Shown one piece after another: positions 36,395-43,745 of a stretch of DNA of 43,745 nucleotides. Numbering within the stretch: position 1 is the first letter of the stretch; each line of letters opens with the position of its first letter. The DNA comes from Vibrio variabilis (GTDB lineage: Bacteria > Pseudomonadota > Gammaproteobacteria > Enterobacterales > Vibrionaceae): assembly GCF_003263785.1 (NCBI RefSeq), contig NZ_JYJK01000127.1, positions 1 through 43,745 of the forward strand, given 5' to 3'. The position numbers were made by a program, and so were the translations under genes. Below the pieces are notes generated by a model. It was not told the origin of the DNA and did not search any database. It worked only from the letters and a program-made list of their open reading frames with translations.

Positions 36395-36640
36395 TTACGT
36401 TAGCGGCATGTCCTTGCCGCTAACGCATTTAGATGGATCTCCATATAGGTCATTGCAATTTCCCCGCCAACATAGCGCTGGTGAAAAGCGAAGTGCTAGT
36501 TTTATGAAGGCGCGTCTCAGACAAGACGGATTCTGACTGCTTTTCATACCGCCCTTGCTCAACCAATTTCTTAAATAAGCCGTAACTGTTGAGTCAAAGT
36601 GATGAACGCTCACTATCAATAGCCGTATAGATGGCAAATT
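36395..36640. repeat. Probable dispersed Vibrio repeat between motY and rnt
   Basis: The 343-bp gap (36372-36714) contains a block that opens with a perfect 10-bp stem CGTTAGCGGC/GCCGCTAACG, loop 8 nt (36398-36425). It has further short inverted repeats such as CGTCT/AGACG (about 36512-36527) and TAGCGCT/AGTGCTA. On the minus strand it would encode an 80-residue frame ending CVSGKDMPLT. I recall near-identical short predicted proteins (ACLRRAFIKLAL..., NCNDLYGDPSKC...) scattered in vibrio genomes, which points to a non-coding repeated element misread as genes. No transposase or ribosome site is seen. Confidence 0.4.
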
Positions 36641-36714
36641 AAATGTGCAGTTTGGTTTTTTATGCTGACAGAATCTGCAATAATGCCCGCTTCGTCACAT
36701 TTGAAAACTCAAAC

Positions 36715-37365
36715 ATGTCTGTAGAAAACGAAGCACTTACCCTAAAAAAGCGATTCCGTGGTTATCTTCCCGTTGTTGTCGACGTGGAAACAGCAGGTTT
36801 TAATGCTAGCACTGATGCGTTACTGGAAATTTGTGCCATCACTTTAAAGATGGACGACGAAGGTAACCTTGAACCTGCCACTGTGATGCATTATCACATT
36901 GAACCATTCGAAGGCGCGAACTTAGAAAAGGAAGCGCTGGAATTTAACGGTATTCGCGACCCATTCAGCCCACTTCGCGGCGCGGTGTCGGAACAAGAAG
37001 CGTTAAAAGAAATCTACAAAGTGATTCGAAAAGAGCAAAAGCAACACGGTTGCAACCGCGCCATCATGGTGGCGCACAATGCGAATTTCGACCACAGTTT
37101 TGTGAGTGCGGCGAATGAACGCGCCAAACTTAAGCGCGTTCCGTTCCACCCGTTTGCTACCTTTGATACCGCCACACTGAGCGGTCTCGCATACGGTCAA
37201 ACGGTATTGGCAAAAGCTTGTAAAGTTGCAGGAATGGAGTTCGATAACAAGGAAGCCCACTCGGCTCTTTACGACACTCAAAAGACGGCTGAGCTGTTTT
37301 GCCGAATCGTCAACAAATGGAAGGCACTTGGTGGCTGGCCCGTTGTTGACGACAACCAAGAATAA
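36715..37365 (+). CDS. rnt: Ribonuclease T
   Basis: DEDDh 3'-5' exoribonuclease that trims the 3' ends of tRNAs and other stable RNAs and can act on DNA ends, 216 residues (215 in E. coli). Catalytic residues are visible: Asp23 and Glu25 in VVVDVETAGF, Asp in AHNANFDHSF near 125, and His and Asp in AHSALYDTQK near 181-186. The ATG at 36715 gives MSVENEALTLKKRFRGYLPV, aligning Asp23 and Glu25 with the enteric enzyme; an in-frame opening 24 codons earlier is not supported. It is intact. Confidence 0.96.
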   Translation: MSVENEALTLKKRFRGYLPVVVDVETAGFNASTDALLEICAITLKMDDEGNLEPATVMHYHIEPFEGANLEKEALEFNGIRDPFSPLRGAVSEQEALKEIYKVIRKEQKQHGCNRAIMVAHNANFDHSFVSAANERAKLKRVPFHPFATFDTATLSGLAYGQTVLAKACKVAGMEFDNKEAHSALYDTQKTAELFCRIVNKWKALGGWPVVDDNQE

Positions 37366-37392
37366 ACAAACACACATTTTTTAGAGATGATT

Positions 37393-38718
37393 ATGAATCC
37401 TGTCGTTATTTCCGTTTGCATCATGCTGCTGCTCGCACTGATGCGCGTTAACGTTGTCGTTGCGTTAACTTTCAGTGCCATTGTTGGTGGCGTCGTATCT
37501 GGTATGTCTTTAACCGAAGCTGTAGGTGCCTTTGAAGGTGGTCTCGGTGGTGGCGCAACGATCGCACTTAGCTACGCAATGTTAGGTACCTTCGCTGTCG
37601 CTATTTCTAAATCTGGCATTACCGATTTACTTGCACAGAGCGTTATTAAACGCATCCACGGCAAAGAGAGCTCAGCTGGCACGACTGGCCTTAAGTATGC
37701 GGTTCTGGTTGCACTTATCCTTGTGACTATGTCATCTCAGAATATCATTCCAGTTCATATCGCCTTTATCCCAATTTTGATTCCACCTTTGCTGGGCGTA
37801 TTTGCAAAACTTAAGCTAGACCGTCGTCTAGTGGCGTGTGTGCTGACTTTTGGTCTTGTGACGCCTTACATGGTATTGCCAGTCGGTTTTGGTGGCATCT
37901 TCCTAAACAACATTCTACTTAAAAACCTGCACGACAATGGCCTTGAGTCAGTCACAGCAGCGCAAGTGCCAATGGCGATGTTGCTTCCAGCGGCAGGTAT
38001 GATCACAGGTCTACTACTGGCTATCTTCTTTAGCTACCGTAAGCCTCGCGAATACGCAGAAACCGAGTTAACTCAAATTGATGAAGAGCCTTCGCACATC
38101 AATAAGAAGAACATTGTTATCGCTCTAGCGGGTATCGTTGCTGCGCTTGCAGTTCAGCTAACCTCTGGCTCTATGATCATTGGTGCACTCGCAGGCTTCA
38201 TGGTGTTTACTTTCGGTGGCGTGATCGCATGGAAAGAGACACAAGACGTGTTCACTAAAGGTGTTCACATGATGGCGATGATCGGCTTTATCATGATTTC
38301 AGCGGCAGGCTTTGCAGCTGTGATGAAGCAAACTGGCGGCGTTGAAACGCTGGTTGAAGCGCTATCTACTAGCATTGGTGATAACAAGCCACTGGCAGCG
38401 CTACTGATGCTTATTGTTGGTCTACTGGTGACTATGGGTATCGGCTCTTCGTTCTCGACCATCCCAATTATCGCAACGATTTACGTACCACTGGCTATCG
38501 CGTTTGGCTTCTCCCCAATGGCAACAGTTGCACTGGTTGGTACCGCTGCTGCACTTGGCGATGCCGGTTCGCCAGCCTCTGACTCAACCTTAGGTCCAAC
38601 ATCGGGTCTAAATGCAGATGGTCAGCACGAGCATATTTGGGAAACCGTGGTACCTACCTTTATCCACTACAACATCCCACTGATCGTATTTGGTTGGATT
38701 GCAGCGATGGTTCTGTAG
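37393..38718 (+). CDS. Na+/H+ antiporter-family (NhaC/YuiF-like) transporter
   Basis: Membrane transporter of 441 residues with about twelve hydrophobic segments in the ion-transporter superfamily. Some relatives are annotated Na+/H+ antiporter, others amino-acid (histidine) permease such as YuiF. Conserved-looking parts are EGGLGGGATIALSYAMLGTFAVAI, SSQNIIPVHIAFIPILIPP, MGIGSSFSTIPIIATIYVPL and the C-terminal GDAGSPASDSTLGPTSGLNADG, with polar residues in helix breaks expected to bind cation or substrate. I use the ATG at 37393 because the one at 37387 leaves too little space after AGAG; either is possible. It lies 27 nt after rnt, so it may be partly co-transcribed. Confidence 0.82.
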   Translation: MNPVVISVCIMLLLALMRVNVVVALTFSAIVGGVVSGMSLTEAVGAFEGGLGGGATIALSYAMLGTFAVAISKSGITDLLAQSVIKRIHGKESSAGTTGLKYAVLVALILVTMSSQNIIPVHIAFIPILIPPLLGVFAKLKLDRRLVACVLTFGLVTPYMVLPVGFGGIFLNNILLKNLHDNGLESVTAAQVPMAMLLPAAGMITGLLLAIFFSYRKPREYAETELTQIDEEPSHINKKNIVIALAGIVAALAVQLTSGSMIIGALAGFMVFTFGGVIAWKETQDVFTKGVHMMAMIGFIMISAAGFAAVMKQTGGVETLVEALSTSIGDNKPLAALLMLIVGLLVTMGIGSSFSTIPIIATIYVPLAIAFGFSPMATVALVGTAAALGDAGSPASDSTLGPTSGLNADGQHEHIWETVVPTFIHYNIPLIVFGWIAAMVL

Positions 38719-38751
38719 TTAACCTTTAGCTACCGTACTACGCTAAATCGT

Positions 38752-38784
38752 AAAAAAGGCTTGGTCATTGACCAAGCCTTTTTT
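38752..38784. terminator. Terminator after the antiporter gene
   Basis: A 15-bp arm pair (AAAAAAGGCTTGGTC / GACCAAGCCTTTTTT) with a 3-nt loop lies between convergent genes, with T tracts on both strands. Confidence 0.9.
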
Positions 38785-38804
38785 GTATCTTGATGAATCC
38801 AAGA

Positions 38805-39125
38805 CTATTTCTTTGCTTGTCTTGCTTCAAACGCGGCTAACTGCTCTGGTGTCGCCTTAGGTTGATGATTGGTTTTCCACTCATCGTAGGTCATGCCGTA
38901 GACACGTTCGCGAGCGTCATCAATGTCTAAGTCCAATCCAGCGGTTTCTGCTTCAGCTTTGTACCACTTACTAAAACAGTTGCGGCAAAAGCCTGCCAAA
39001 ATCATAAGGTCGATGTTTTGCACATCTTTATTGCTGTCTAGGTGCTCTAGAAGGCGACGAAATACCGCAGCGTCGAGCTTATCTTGTTGCTCTTGAGGTA
39101 GATCTTTATATTTGAAATCAGCCAC
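38805..39125 (-). CDS. DUF1244-family protein
   Basis: Small cytoplasmic protein of 106 residues of the DUF1244 family, function unknown. The hallmark is the central GFCRNCFSKWYKAEAE segment with a CxxC pair, which could bind metal or be redox active, followed by the conserved VYGMTYDEWKTNHQ. The C-terminus is a charged helix (TPEQLAAFEARQAKK). It is a single gene, convergent with the antiporter, downstream of the RND pair but separated from it by a terminator. Confidence 0.85.
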   Translation of the reverse strand: MADFKYKDLPQEQQDKLDAAVFRRLLEHLDSNKDVQNIDLMILAGFCRNCFSKWYKAEAETAGLDLDIDDARERVYGMTYDEWKTNHQPKATPEQLAAFEARQAKK

Positions 39126-39176
39126 TCTACTTTCCTTTTATTGTTGGTTTTTCTTCCTCCATCCTAACCAACAAAC

Positions 39177-39206
39177 AAAAAAATGCCCAGTCGAAACTAG
39201 GCATTT
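39177..39206 (-). terminator. Terminator of the RND efflux operon
   Basis: Minus-strand AAATGCCTAGT-TTCG-ACTGGGCATTT with one G-U pair and a stable TTCG loop, followed by a T tract, 6 bp after the RND stop. Confidence 0.88.
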
Positions 39207-39211
39207 ATGAC

Positions 39212-42200
39212 CTATACGTCGTTTAACTCACCATGACTGGTTCGCGCTTTCACGTCATGACTAAGCGCTTTATTGAGCTCAGCCTCAACGTGACCTGGCG
39301 ATTGAGTACGCGCTGATATCAAGCGATACATCGCAGGGATAACGAACAAGGTAACTAAGGTCGCAAACGCCATACCGAAGAAGATGACCGTACCAACGGC
39401 TACTCGGCTCTCGTAACCCGCCCCCGTTGAAAGGATGAGCGGGATGGCACCTGCTAGCGTAGTAAATGCCGTCATCATAATTGGGCGCAGACGTCGTGCC
39501 GAAGCATCAATAATGGCTTTTTCAAACTCGATGCCTTTGTCACGAAGTTGGTTAGCAAACTCAACAATCAAGATACCGTTTTTGGTCACCATACCGATAA
39601 GCATAATCATGCCAATTTGACTGTAGATGTTTAGACCTTGCTGCATGATGACTAATCCTAAGAAGCCACCAAATACACCCATAGGTACGGTGAACATCAC
39701 CACAAGTGGGTTAACAAAACTCTCGAACTGAGCCGCCAGTACCAAGTAAGCCACCAAGAGCGCTAAACCAAACACTACGAGAATGCTCGATTGGTTCTCT
39801 TTAAAGTCTTTAGACTCACCCGCGTAGCTCACCGAAATATCACCCGGCAGCATCTCGATAGCCTGACTGTCCATAAAGTCCAGCGCTTCGCCTAGGGTGT
39901 AACCATTGGAAAGGTTAGCGGTAATCGTGATCGCTTTTTGCTTGTTATAGTGAGACAAACGAATCGATGACGCCACTTCTTCAATCTTGGTGACCGTATC
40001 CAGGGTCACCAGTTCACCAGACTTAGTACGCATGTAGATTTGACTTAAGTCATTGGCGTTATTGAAGCTGTTTTCATCGCCGCGCAAGTAAACATCATAC
40101 TCTTCGCCGCGATCAACATAGGTGGTTTCCGTTTTACCGCCAAGCATGATTTCCAGCGTATCTGAGATATCTGAAACGCTGATCCCAAGCTCTGCCGCAC
40201 GTTCACGGTCGATACTTACCACCAGCTCAGGCGTTTTTTCTGAGTAGTTGGTGTTTGCACCTTCCATATAAGGTGACTGCTCCGCAGCTTGCTCTAACTT
40301 ATCCGCCCACATTTGTAGCTCTGAGTAATCGGAACCACCAATAACAAACTGCACTGGCTCGCTCGAACCGCCTCTAAAGCCTGGCATGAATGGGAATACG
40401 CGCACATCGGCAATACCAGCGAGCGCTTTACGTACCTCACCAAGCGCTTGCTGCGCCGTAACATCGCGATCATTCCAATCGTCAAGGATCATGATGACAA
40501 AACCGGTTTGGTCGCCGGCCTGACCGCCAAACGCTGGTGACTGGATGCTGAACGACTTTAAGAAGCCTTGACCCAGCAGTGGCATCAATCGCTCTTCCAC
40601 CACATCCATGTTCGCCGCCATGCGGTTGTAACTGGTCGCATCCGCGCCGCGAACAAAGGCAAAGATCACCCCACGGTCTTCGGATGGTGTGAGCTGCGCT
40701 GGTACTTGCTGCATCAGTTGAAAGCTACCACCAATACAAGCCACAATCACAATTGGTGCTAATAAACGCCATTTCAACGCTTTCGCCAGCAATGACTTAT
40801 AACCACCCTCCAGCTTTTTAAAGCCACGGTCAATGAACTGAGTAAAACGGTTCGGCTTAACGTTAGCACGCAAAATAGTGCTGCCCAGAACCGGCGTTAG
40901 CGTAAGTGCGATCAGCGAGGAGAAGATCACCGACATCGCCAGCAACACCGAGAACTCGGTAAACAGCAAACCAATCATACCGTCCATAAAGGAGATCGGC
41001 AGGAACACCATCACCAGTACTAGTGTTGTCGCTACTACCGCAAACCCGACTTCACGAGCACCTTTATACGCCGCGAGTAGCGGAGATTCGCCGCGCTCAA
41101 TGTGGTGGAAAATATTCTCAACCACAACGATGGCATCATCCACCACCAGACCAATCGATAAGATCAGTGCCATTAGTGTGATGAGGTTGATGGAAAACCC
41201 AAAGAAGTATGCTGCGATAAACGATGAAATCAGAGACACTGGCACCGTCACAGCAGGAATGAGCGTTGCACGCGCCTGTCCGATGAAGATGTACAGTACT
41301 AAGATAACCAAACCGCCGGTGATAAATAGGGTGTTATATACCTCAGAAATGGAGCGGTCGATAAACACTGTAGAATCGTAGTCAATCGCAAGTCGCGTTC
41401 CATCAGGAAGGAACTGCTGCATACGTTCCACTTCTTTATGAACCAAGTCAGCGACTTCGAGCGGGTTTGCGTCTGACTGCGGCACGATACCCATGCTCAC
41501 GTTCACGACACCATCACTTTTAAACGTCGAGTTCTCGTTCTCTGCCCCTACGTAAACATCTGCCACATCTTTAAGGTAAATAGGTGTGTTATCGCTAGCA
41601 CGCTTAACCACTAGGTATTCAAAGTCAATCGGCGTGTTATAGGCACGCGCAGTACGTACCGACATTACCGTCGCATCATTTCGAACTTCGCCACCGGGAC
41701 TTTCGAGGTTTTCACTTCGCAAAGCCGCCGTAATATCCGATGCTGTCACGCCGCGCCCTGCCATATAAGCAGGCTTAAGCTTGACGTACATGACCTGATA
41801 CAAACCACCAGAAATATCTACCGAGCTCACACCGGAAATCAAACTAAAGCGATCAACCAATACACGATTTACGTAGTCGGTAAGCTGAGTGCGATCCATC
41901 TCTGAGGAGCTAAGGTTGATGTAGAGAGAGGCTTGTCCGCTGCCGTTATTTTTGAATACCAACGGGTCGTCTGCTTCGTCCGGCAGTGAGCGCTGCGCCC
42001 TTGCTACCGCGTCACGAACATCACTGACGCCAGAATTCAAGTCATAACCAAGTTCAAAGGTTACAGTAATACGAGAGCTGCCGTTGCGCGTGGTCGATTC
42101 AATCTCATCGATGCCACTAATGCCCGATAATTGGTCTTCAATGACTGAAGTAATTTGGCTTTCAATAATGGTCGCCGATGCACCGTCGTAGCGAGTAGAA

Positions 42201-42340
42201 ATCGACACCACAGGGTTTTCGATGTCCGGCATTTCGCGCACGGCCAGTTTGCTAAAAGAAACCAGACCAAATACACAAAGCAGTAAGCTAAGTACGATCG
42301 CGGCTACCGGACGTTTTACAGAAACATCAGATAACAACAT
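39212..42340 (-). CDS. RND-family efflux pump, inner-membrane transporter
   Basis: HAE1-type proton-driven resistance-nodulation-division transporter, 1042 residues, complete. It has the usual twelve-helix layout with two large periplasmic loops after TM1 (from about residue 35) and TM7. The proton-relay Asp-Asp pair is in SIGLVVDDAIVVVENIFHHIERG near residue 405. It starts MLLSDVSVKRPVAAIVLSLLL, typical of the MexI/VexH/VmeQ-like branch. Substrates are probably dyes, detergents, bile salts or antibiotics, but sequence alone does not say which. Its ATG overlaps the stop of the adaptor gene (TAATG). No outer-membrane TolC gene is adjacent, so a shared TolC is likely. Confidence 0.93.
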   Translation of the reverse strand: MLLSDVSVKRPVAAIVLSLLLCVFGLVSFSKLAVREMPDIENPVVSISTRYDGASATIIESQITSVIEDQLSGISGIDEIESTTRNGSSRITVTFELGYDLNSGVSDVRDAVARAQRSLPDEADDPLVFKNNGSGQASLYINLSSSEMDRTQLTDYVNRVLVDRFSLISGVSSVDISGGLYQVMYVKLKPAYMAGRGVTASDITAALRSENLESPGGEVRNDATVMSVRTARAYNTPIDFEYLVVKRASDNTPIYLKDVADVYVGAENENSTFKSDGVVNVSMGIVPQSDANPLEVADLVHKEVERMQQFLPDGTRLAIDYDSTVFIDRSISEVYNTLFITGGLVILVLYIFIGQARATLIPAVTVPVSLISSFIAAYFFGFSINLITLMALILSIGLVVDDAIVVVENIFHHIERGESPLLAAYKGAREVGFAVVATTLVLVMVFLPISFMDGMIGLLFTEFSVLLAMSVIFSSLIALTLTPVLGSTILRANVKPNRFTQFIDRGFKKLEGGYKSLLAKALKWRLLAPIVIVACIGGSFQLMQQVPAQLTPSEDRGVIFAFVRGADATSYNRMAANMDVVEERLMPLLGQGFLKSFSIQSPAFGGQAGDQTGFVIMILDDWNDRDVTAQQALGEVRKALAGIADVRVFPFMPGFRGGSSEPVQFVIGGSDYSELQMWADKLEQAAEQSPYMEGANTNYSEKTPELVVSIDRERAAELGISVSDISDTLEIMLGGKTETTYVDRGEEYDVYLRGDENSFNNANDLSQIYMRTKSGELVTLDTVTKIEEVASSIRLSHYNKQKAITITANLSNGYTLGEALDFMDSQAIEMLPGDISVSYAGESKDFKENQSSILVVFGLALLVAYLVLAAQFESFVNPLVVMFTVPMGVFGGFLGLVIMQQGLNIYSQIGMIMLIGMVTKNGILIVEFANQLRDKGIEFEKAIIDASARRLRPIMMTAFTTLAGAIPLILSTGAGYESRVAVGTVIFFGMAFATLVTLFVIPAMYRLISARTQSPGHVEAELNKALSHDVKARTSHGELNDV

Positions 42341-43440
42341 TAGTTGGTTTCCTTCTCTTCAGGCTTGGTCACACCCTCAGGTTTGCCGCCTTTGCCACCG
42401 ACAGGTCGGCCGCTTGCATCGACTTCCGAAACGGACACGCCATCACGCATGTTCACAATACCTTGAACAACGATACGCTTGCCAATTTCTAACCCCTCTT
42501 CGATAACCACCTGGTTGCCGACACGGGCACCAAGAAATACTTCTGTGCGGTGCGCTTTGTTATTTTCATCAACTACGTAGACATATCGCTTAGTACCGGA
42601 ATACTCCAACGCTTGAACAGGAATGATTGGCGCTTCAATAGGTGGAAATTCCATACGCGCTTGAGCTAACATACCAGGCTTAAGGCGCGCTTCCTCGTTG
42701 TCGAAATGGATACGAACGCGAAGGTTAAGCGTTTCTTGGTTAACGCGAGTATCAATAGCGATCACTTTGCCAGTAAATACGCGTGTTCCCCACGCAGAAG
42801 TTCGCGCTGTGACCGCCATGCCTTTCTCTAGCATTGGCAAGTAGCTTTCAGGAACCTGAAGATCTAGCTGCATAACCGAAAGATCATCCAGCGTAAGCAG
42901 CTCAGTACCCACATTCACCAGTTTACCTCGACTAAAATCGATCAAACCTACGGTGCCAGCAAATGGGGCTTCTATGTAGAGGTCGTTTAAGTTCGCGTTA
43001 GCGGCATCTAAACGCGCGTTACCAATCTCAACCACCGCTTTTTGGGCATCGATCTCGGTTTTCGTGATCGCGTTGCGATCCACTAAGCGTTCAAACTCAG
43101 CAAGAATACGTTTTTGGTCACGAACATAAGCTTTAGCTTCTGCGACAGCAGCGAGCGCCTTGTCATCATTAAGCTGAACCAGCAGTTGACCTTTTTCTAC
43201 GGTTTGATTAGCCGTCACTTGAATGCTATCAACAATGCCATTCACCTCAGACGCAATAATGACAGATTCGTCAGCTTCAAGTTTGCCTACGAGAGAAAGC
43301 GATTGCGAGACTTGGTGGATAGCAACAGGTTCGGTCACCACCGACACTGCCTTGGCGCCAAAATTCCTGTTGGCAAGACTTGCTGGAGAGGCACATAGAA
43401 TAGACAGTGCGAGCAAGCCCGTTATGGTTTTATTTTTCAT
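42340..43440 (-). CDS. RND efflux periplasmic adaptor (membrane fusion protein)
   Basis: HlyD/AcrA-type adaptor of 366 residues linking the RND pump to an outer-membrane channel. An N-terminal Sec signal (residues 1-23, ...SPASLA) precedes a lipoyl half-motif (GIVDSIQVTANQTVEKGQLLVQL), an alpha-helical hairpin (about 90-155), the second lipoyl half (YIEAPFAGTVGLIDFSRGKLV) and the beta-barrel. The tail is Gly/Lys/Glu rich. The signal contains a Cys (SILCASP), but the residue before it does not fit a lipobox, so a soluble adaptor is more likely than a lipoprotein. First gene of the two-gene operon. Confidence 0.92.
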   Translation of the reverse strand: MKNKTITGLLALSILCASPASLANRNFGAKAVSVVTEPVAIHQVSQSLSLVGKLEADESVIIASEVNGIVDSIQVTANQTVEKGQLLVQLNDDKALAAVAEAKAYVRDQKRILAEFERLVDRNAITKTEIDAQKAVVEIGNARLDAANANLNDLYIEAPFAGTVGLIDFSRGKLVNVGTELLTLDDLSVMQLDLQVPESYLPMLEKGMAVTARTSAWGTRVFTGKVIAIDTRVNQETLNLRVRIHFDNEEARLKPGMLAQARMEFPPIEAPIIPVQALEYSGTKRYVYVVDENNKAHRTEVFLGARVGNQVVIEEGLEIGKRIVVQGIVNMRDGVSVSEVDASGRPVGGKGGKPEGVTKPEEKETN

Positions 43441-43482
43441 TGTATGTGTCTTATCGTGTAAAAACTTAGGTTATTTTAACGA

Positions 43483-43499
43483 GTTATACGCCGTGTAAC
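43483..43499. promoter_or_regulatory. Candidate operator upstream of the RND operon
   Basis: GTTATACGCCGTGTAAC, a 17-bp imperfect palindrome (GTTA.AC...GT.TAAC), 43 bp before the adaptor ATG. TTGACG lies just upstream on the minus strand, so the site would fall in the promoter. A TetR- or LysR-type repressor site is possible. No regulator gene is adjacent. Confidence 0.3.
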
Positions 43500-43678
43500 G
43501 TCAAGAAGTGTAAATCTATCGCGGGGATTCCATTTACATTTAAGCTTAATCCCTCTTTCACGATGACGCGTACAATCACTATAACCCTCTGCTGTATAAA
43601 TAATAATGACTAAAAACACGCTTTTTAGCCTTCTCTGCCCAAAAAGGCATCATTCAGTTCAAAATCAGCAAAAAAGGG

Positions 43679-43706
43679 TTTACAGCCATGCGCAGTTTGT
43701 TATGAT
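43679..43706 (+). promoter_or_regulatory. Strong outward promoter at the right edge
   Basis: TTTACA (43679-43684), a 16-bp spacer, TATGAT (43701-43706), then the GC-rich discriminator GCGCTCCGC. It points out of the window toward an unseen gene or stable RNA. The 305 bp between the adaptor ATG (43440) and the edge hold no gene on either strand. Confidence 0.6.
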
Positions 43707-43745
43707 GCGCTCCGCACTTGAGGGATGTGTTGGGAAAACATCAAA

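Noticed and set aside
36398..36425. Integron attC site
   Set aside because: The GTTAG...CTAAC arms form a simple stem with an 8-nt loop, lack the two-box (R/L) layout and bulges of attC, and no cassette array or integrase is nearby.
36395..36637. 80-residue minus-strand frame between motY and rnt as a gene
   Set aside because: No ribosome site, contains hairpin arms, and looks like translation of a repeated non-coding element; listed as a repeat instead.

Overview
The window looks like part of the main chromosome of a Vibrio or close relative. Supporting this are a MotY-type polar-flagellum stator protein, the LuxO/LuxU phosphorelay beside uvrB, a complete rnfABCDGE operon whose RnfC carries a long alanine/lysine repeat tail, and the run rnf-nth-gloA-motY-rnt. 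Nearly all sequence is coding and no phage or transposase gene was seen.

Layout from left to right. 1-2140: the 5' part of a zntA-type metal P-type ATPase (minus) with a textbook MerR-family promoter. 2148-4612: a MATE exporter, a CBS-pair protein and a small unknown gene. 4630-16520: a nitrate assimilation locus, all minus strand, in two operons. The upstream operon is nasA-cobA-trpD2-like-nasT. The downstream operon is nrtABC-nirBD. Together they import nitrate by an ABC transporter, reduce it to nitrite (NasA) and ammonium (NirBD), and make siroheme precursor (CobA). Each operon starts with a candidate sigma-54 promoter, NtrC-like sites and a strong leader terminator 30-37 nt before the first gene. 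This suggests nitrogen control of initiation plus NasT-type antitermination. 16637-17439: a HAD phosphatase. 17479-20300: moaABCDE (minus) with a candidate Moco leader RNA, which fits the molybdenum need of NasA. 20545-23298: yvcK and an acyl-CoA ligase. 23320-25066: luxU and luxO. 25213-27243: uvrB. 27244-28164: a non-coding stretch with DnaA boxes, a tRNA-Asn gene and a truncated second copy of its 3' end plus terminator. 28165-34269: rnfABCDGE. 34335-37365: nth, gloA, motY and rnt. 37393-39125: a Na+/H+ antiporter-family protein and a DUF1244 protein. 39212-43440: an RND efflux pair. The right edge holds a strong outward promoter.

A property of the sequence itself needs stating first. Ten genes are interrupted by 14 single-base frameshifts. 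Thirteen are apparent one-base deletions and one is an insertion in an A run. Several lie at G/C runs reported as exactly five bases. Restoring one base at each site gives full-length, conserved proteins whose total lengths all come out divisible by three. I therefore treat these genes as intact genes carrying sequencing or assembly errors, not as pseudogenes, and list the spans joined.

The most interesting biology is the double control of the two nitrate operons with a NasT but no NasS in sight, the DnaA-box cluster upstream of uvrB (DARS1-like position), the tRNA-Asn 3'-end duplication, and a probable dispersed Vibrio repeat between motY and rnt.
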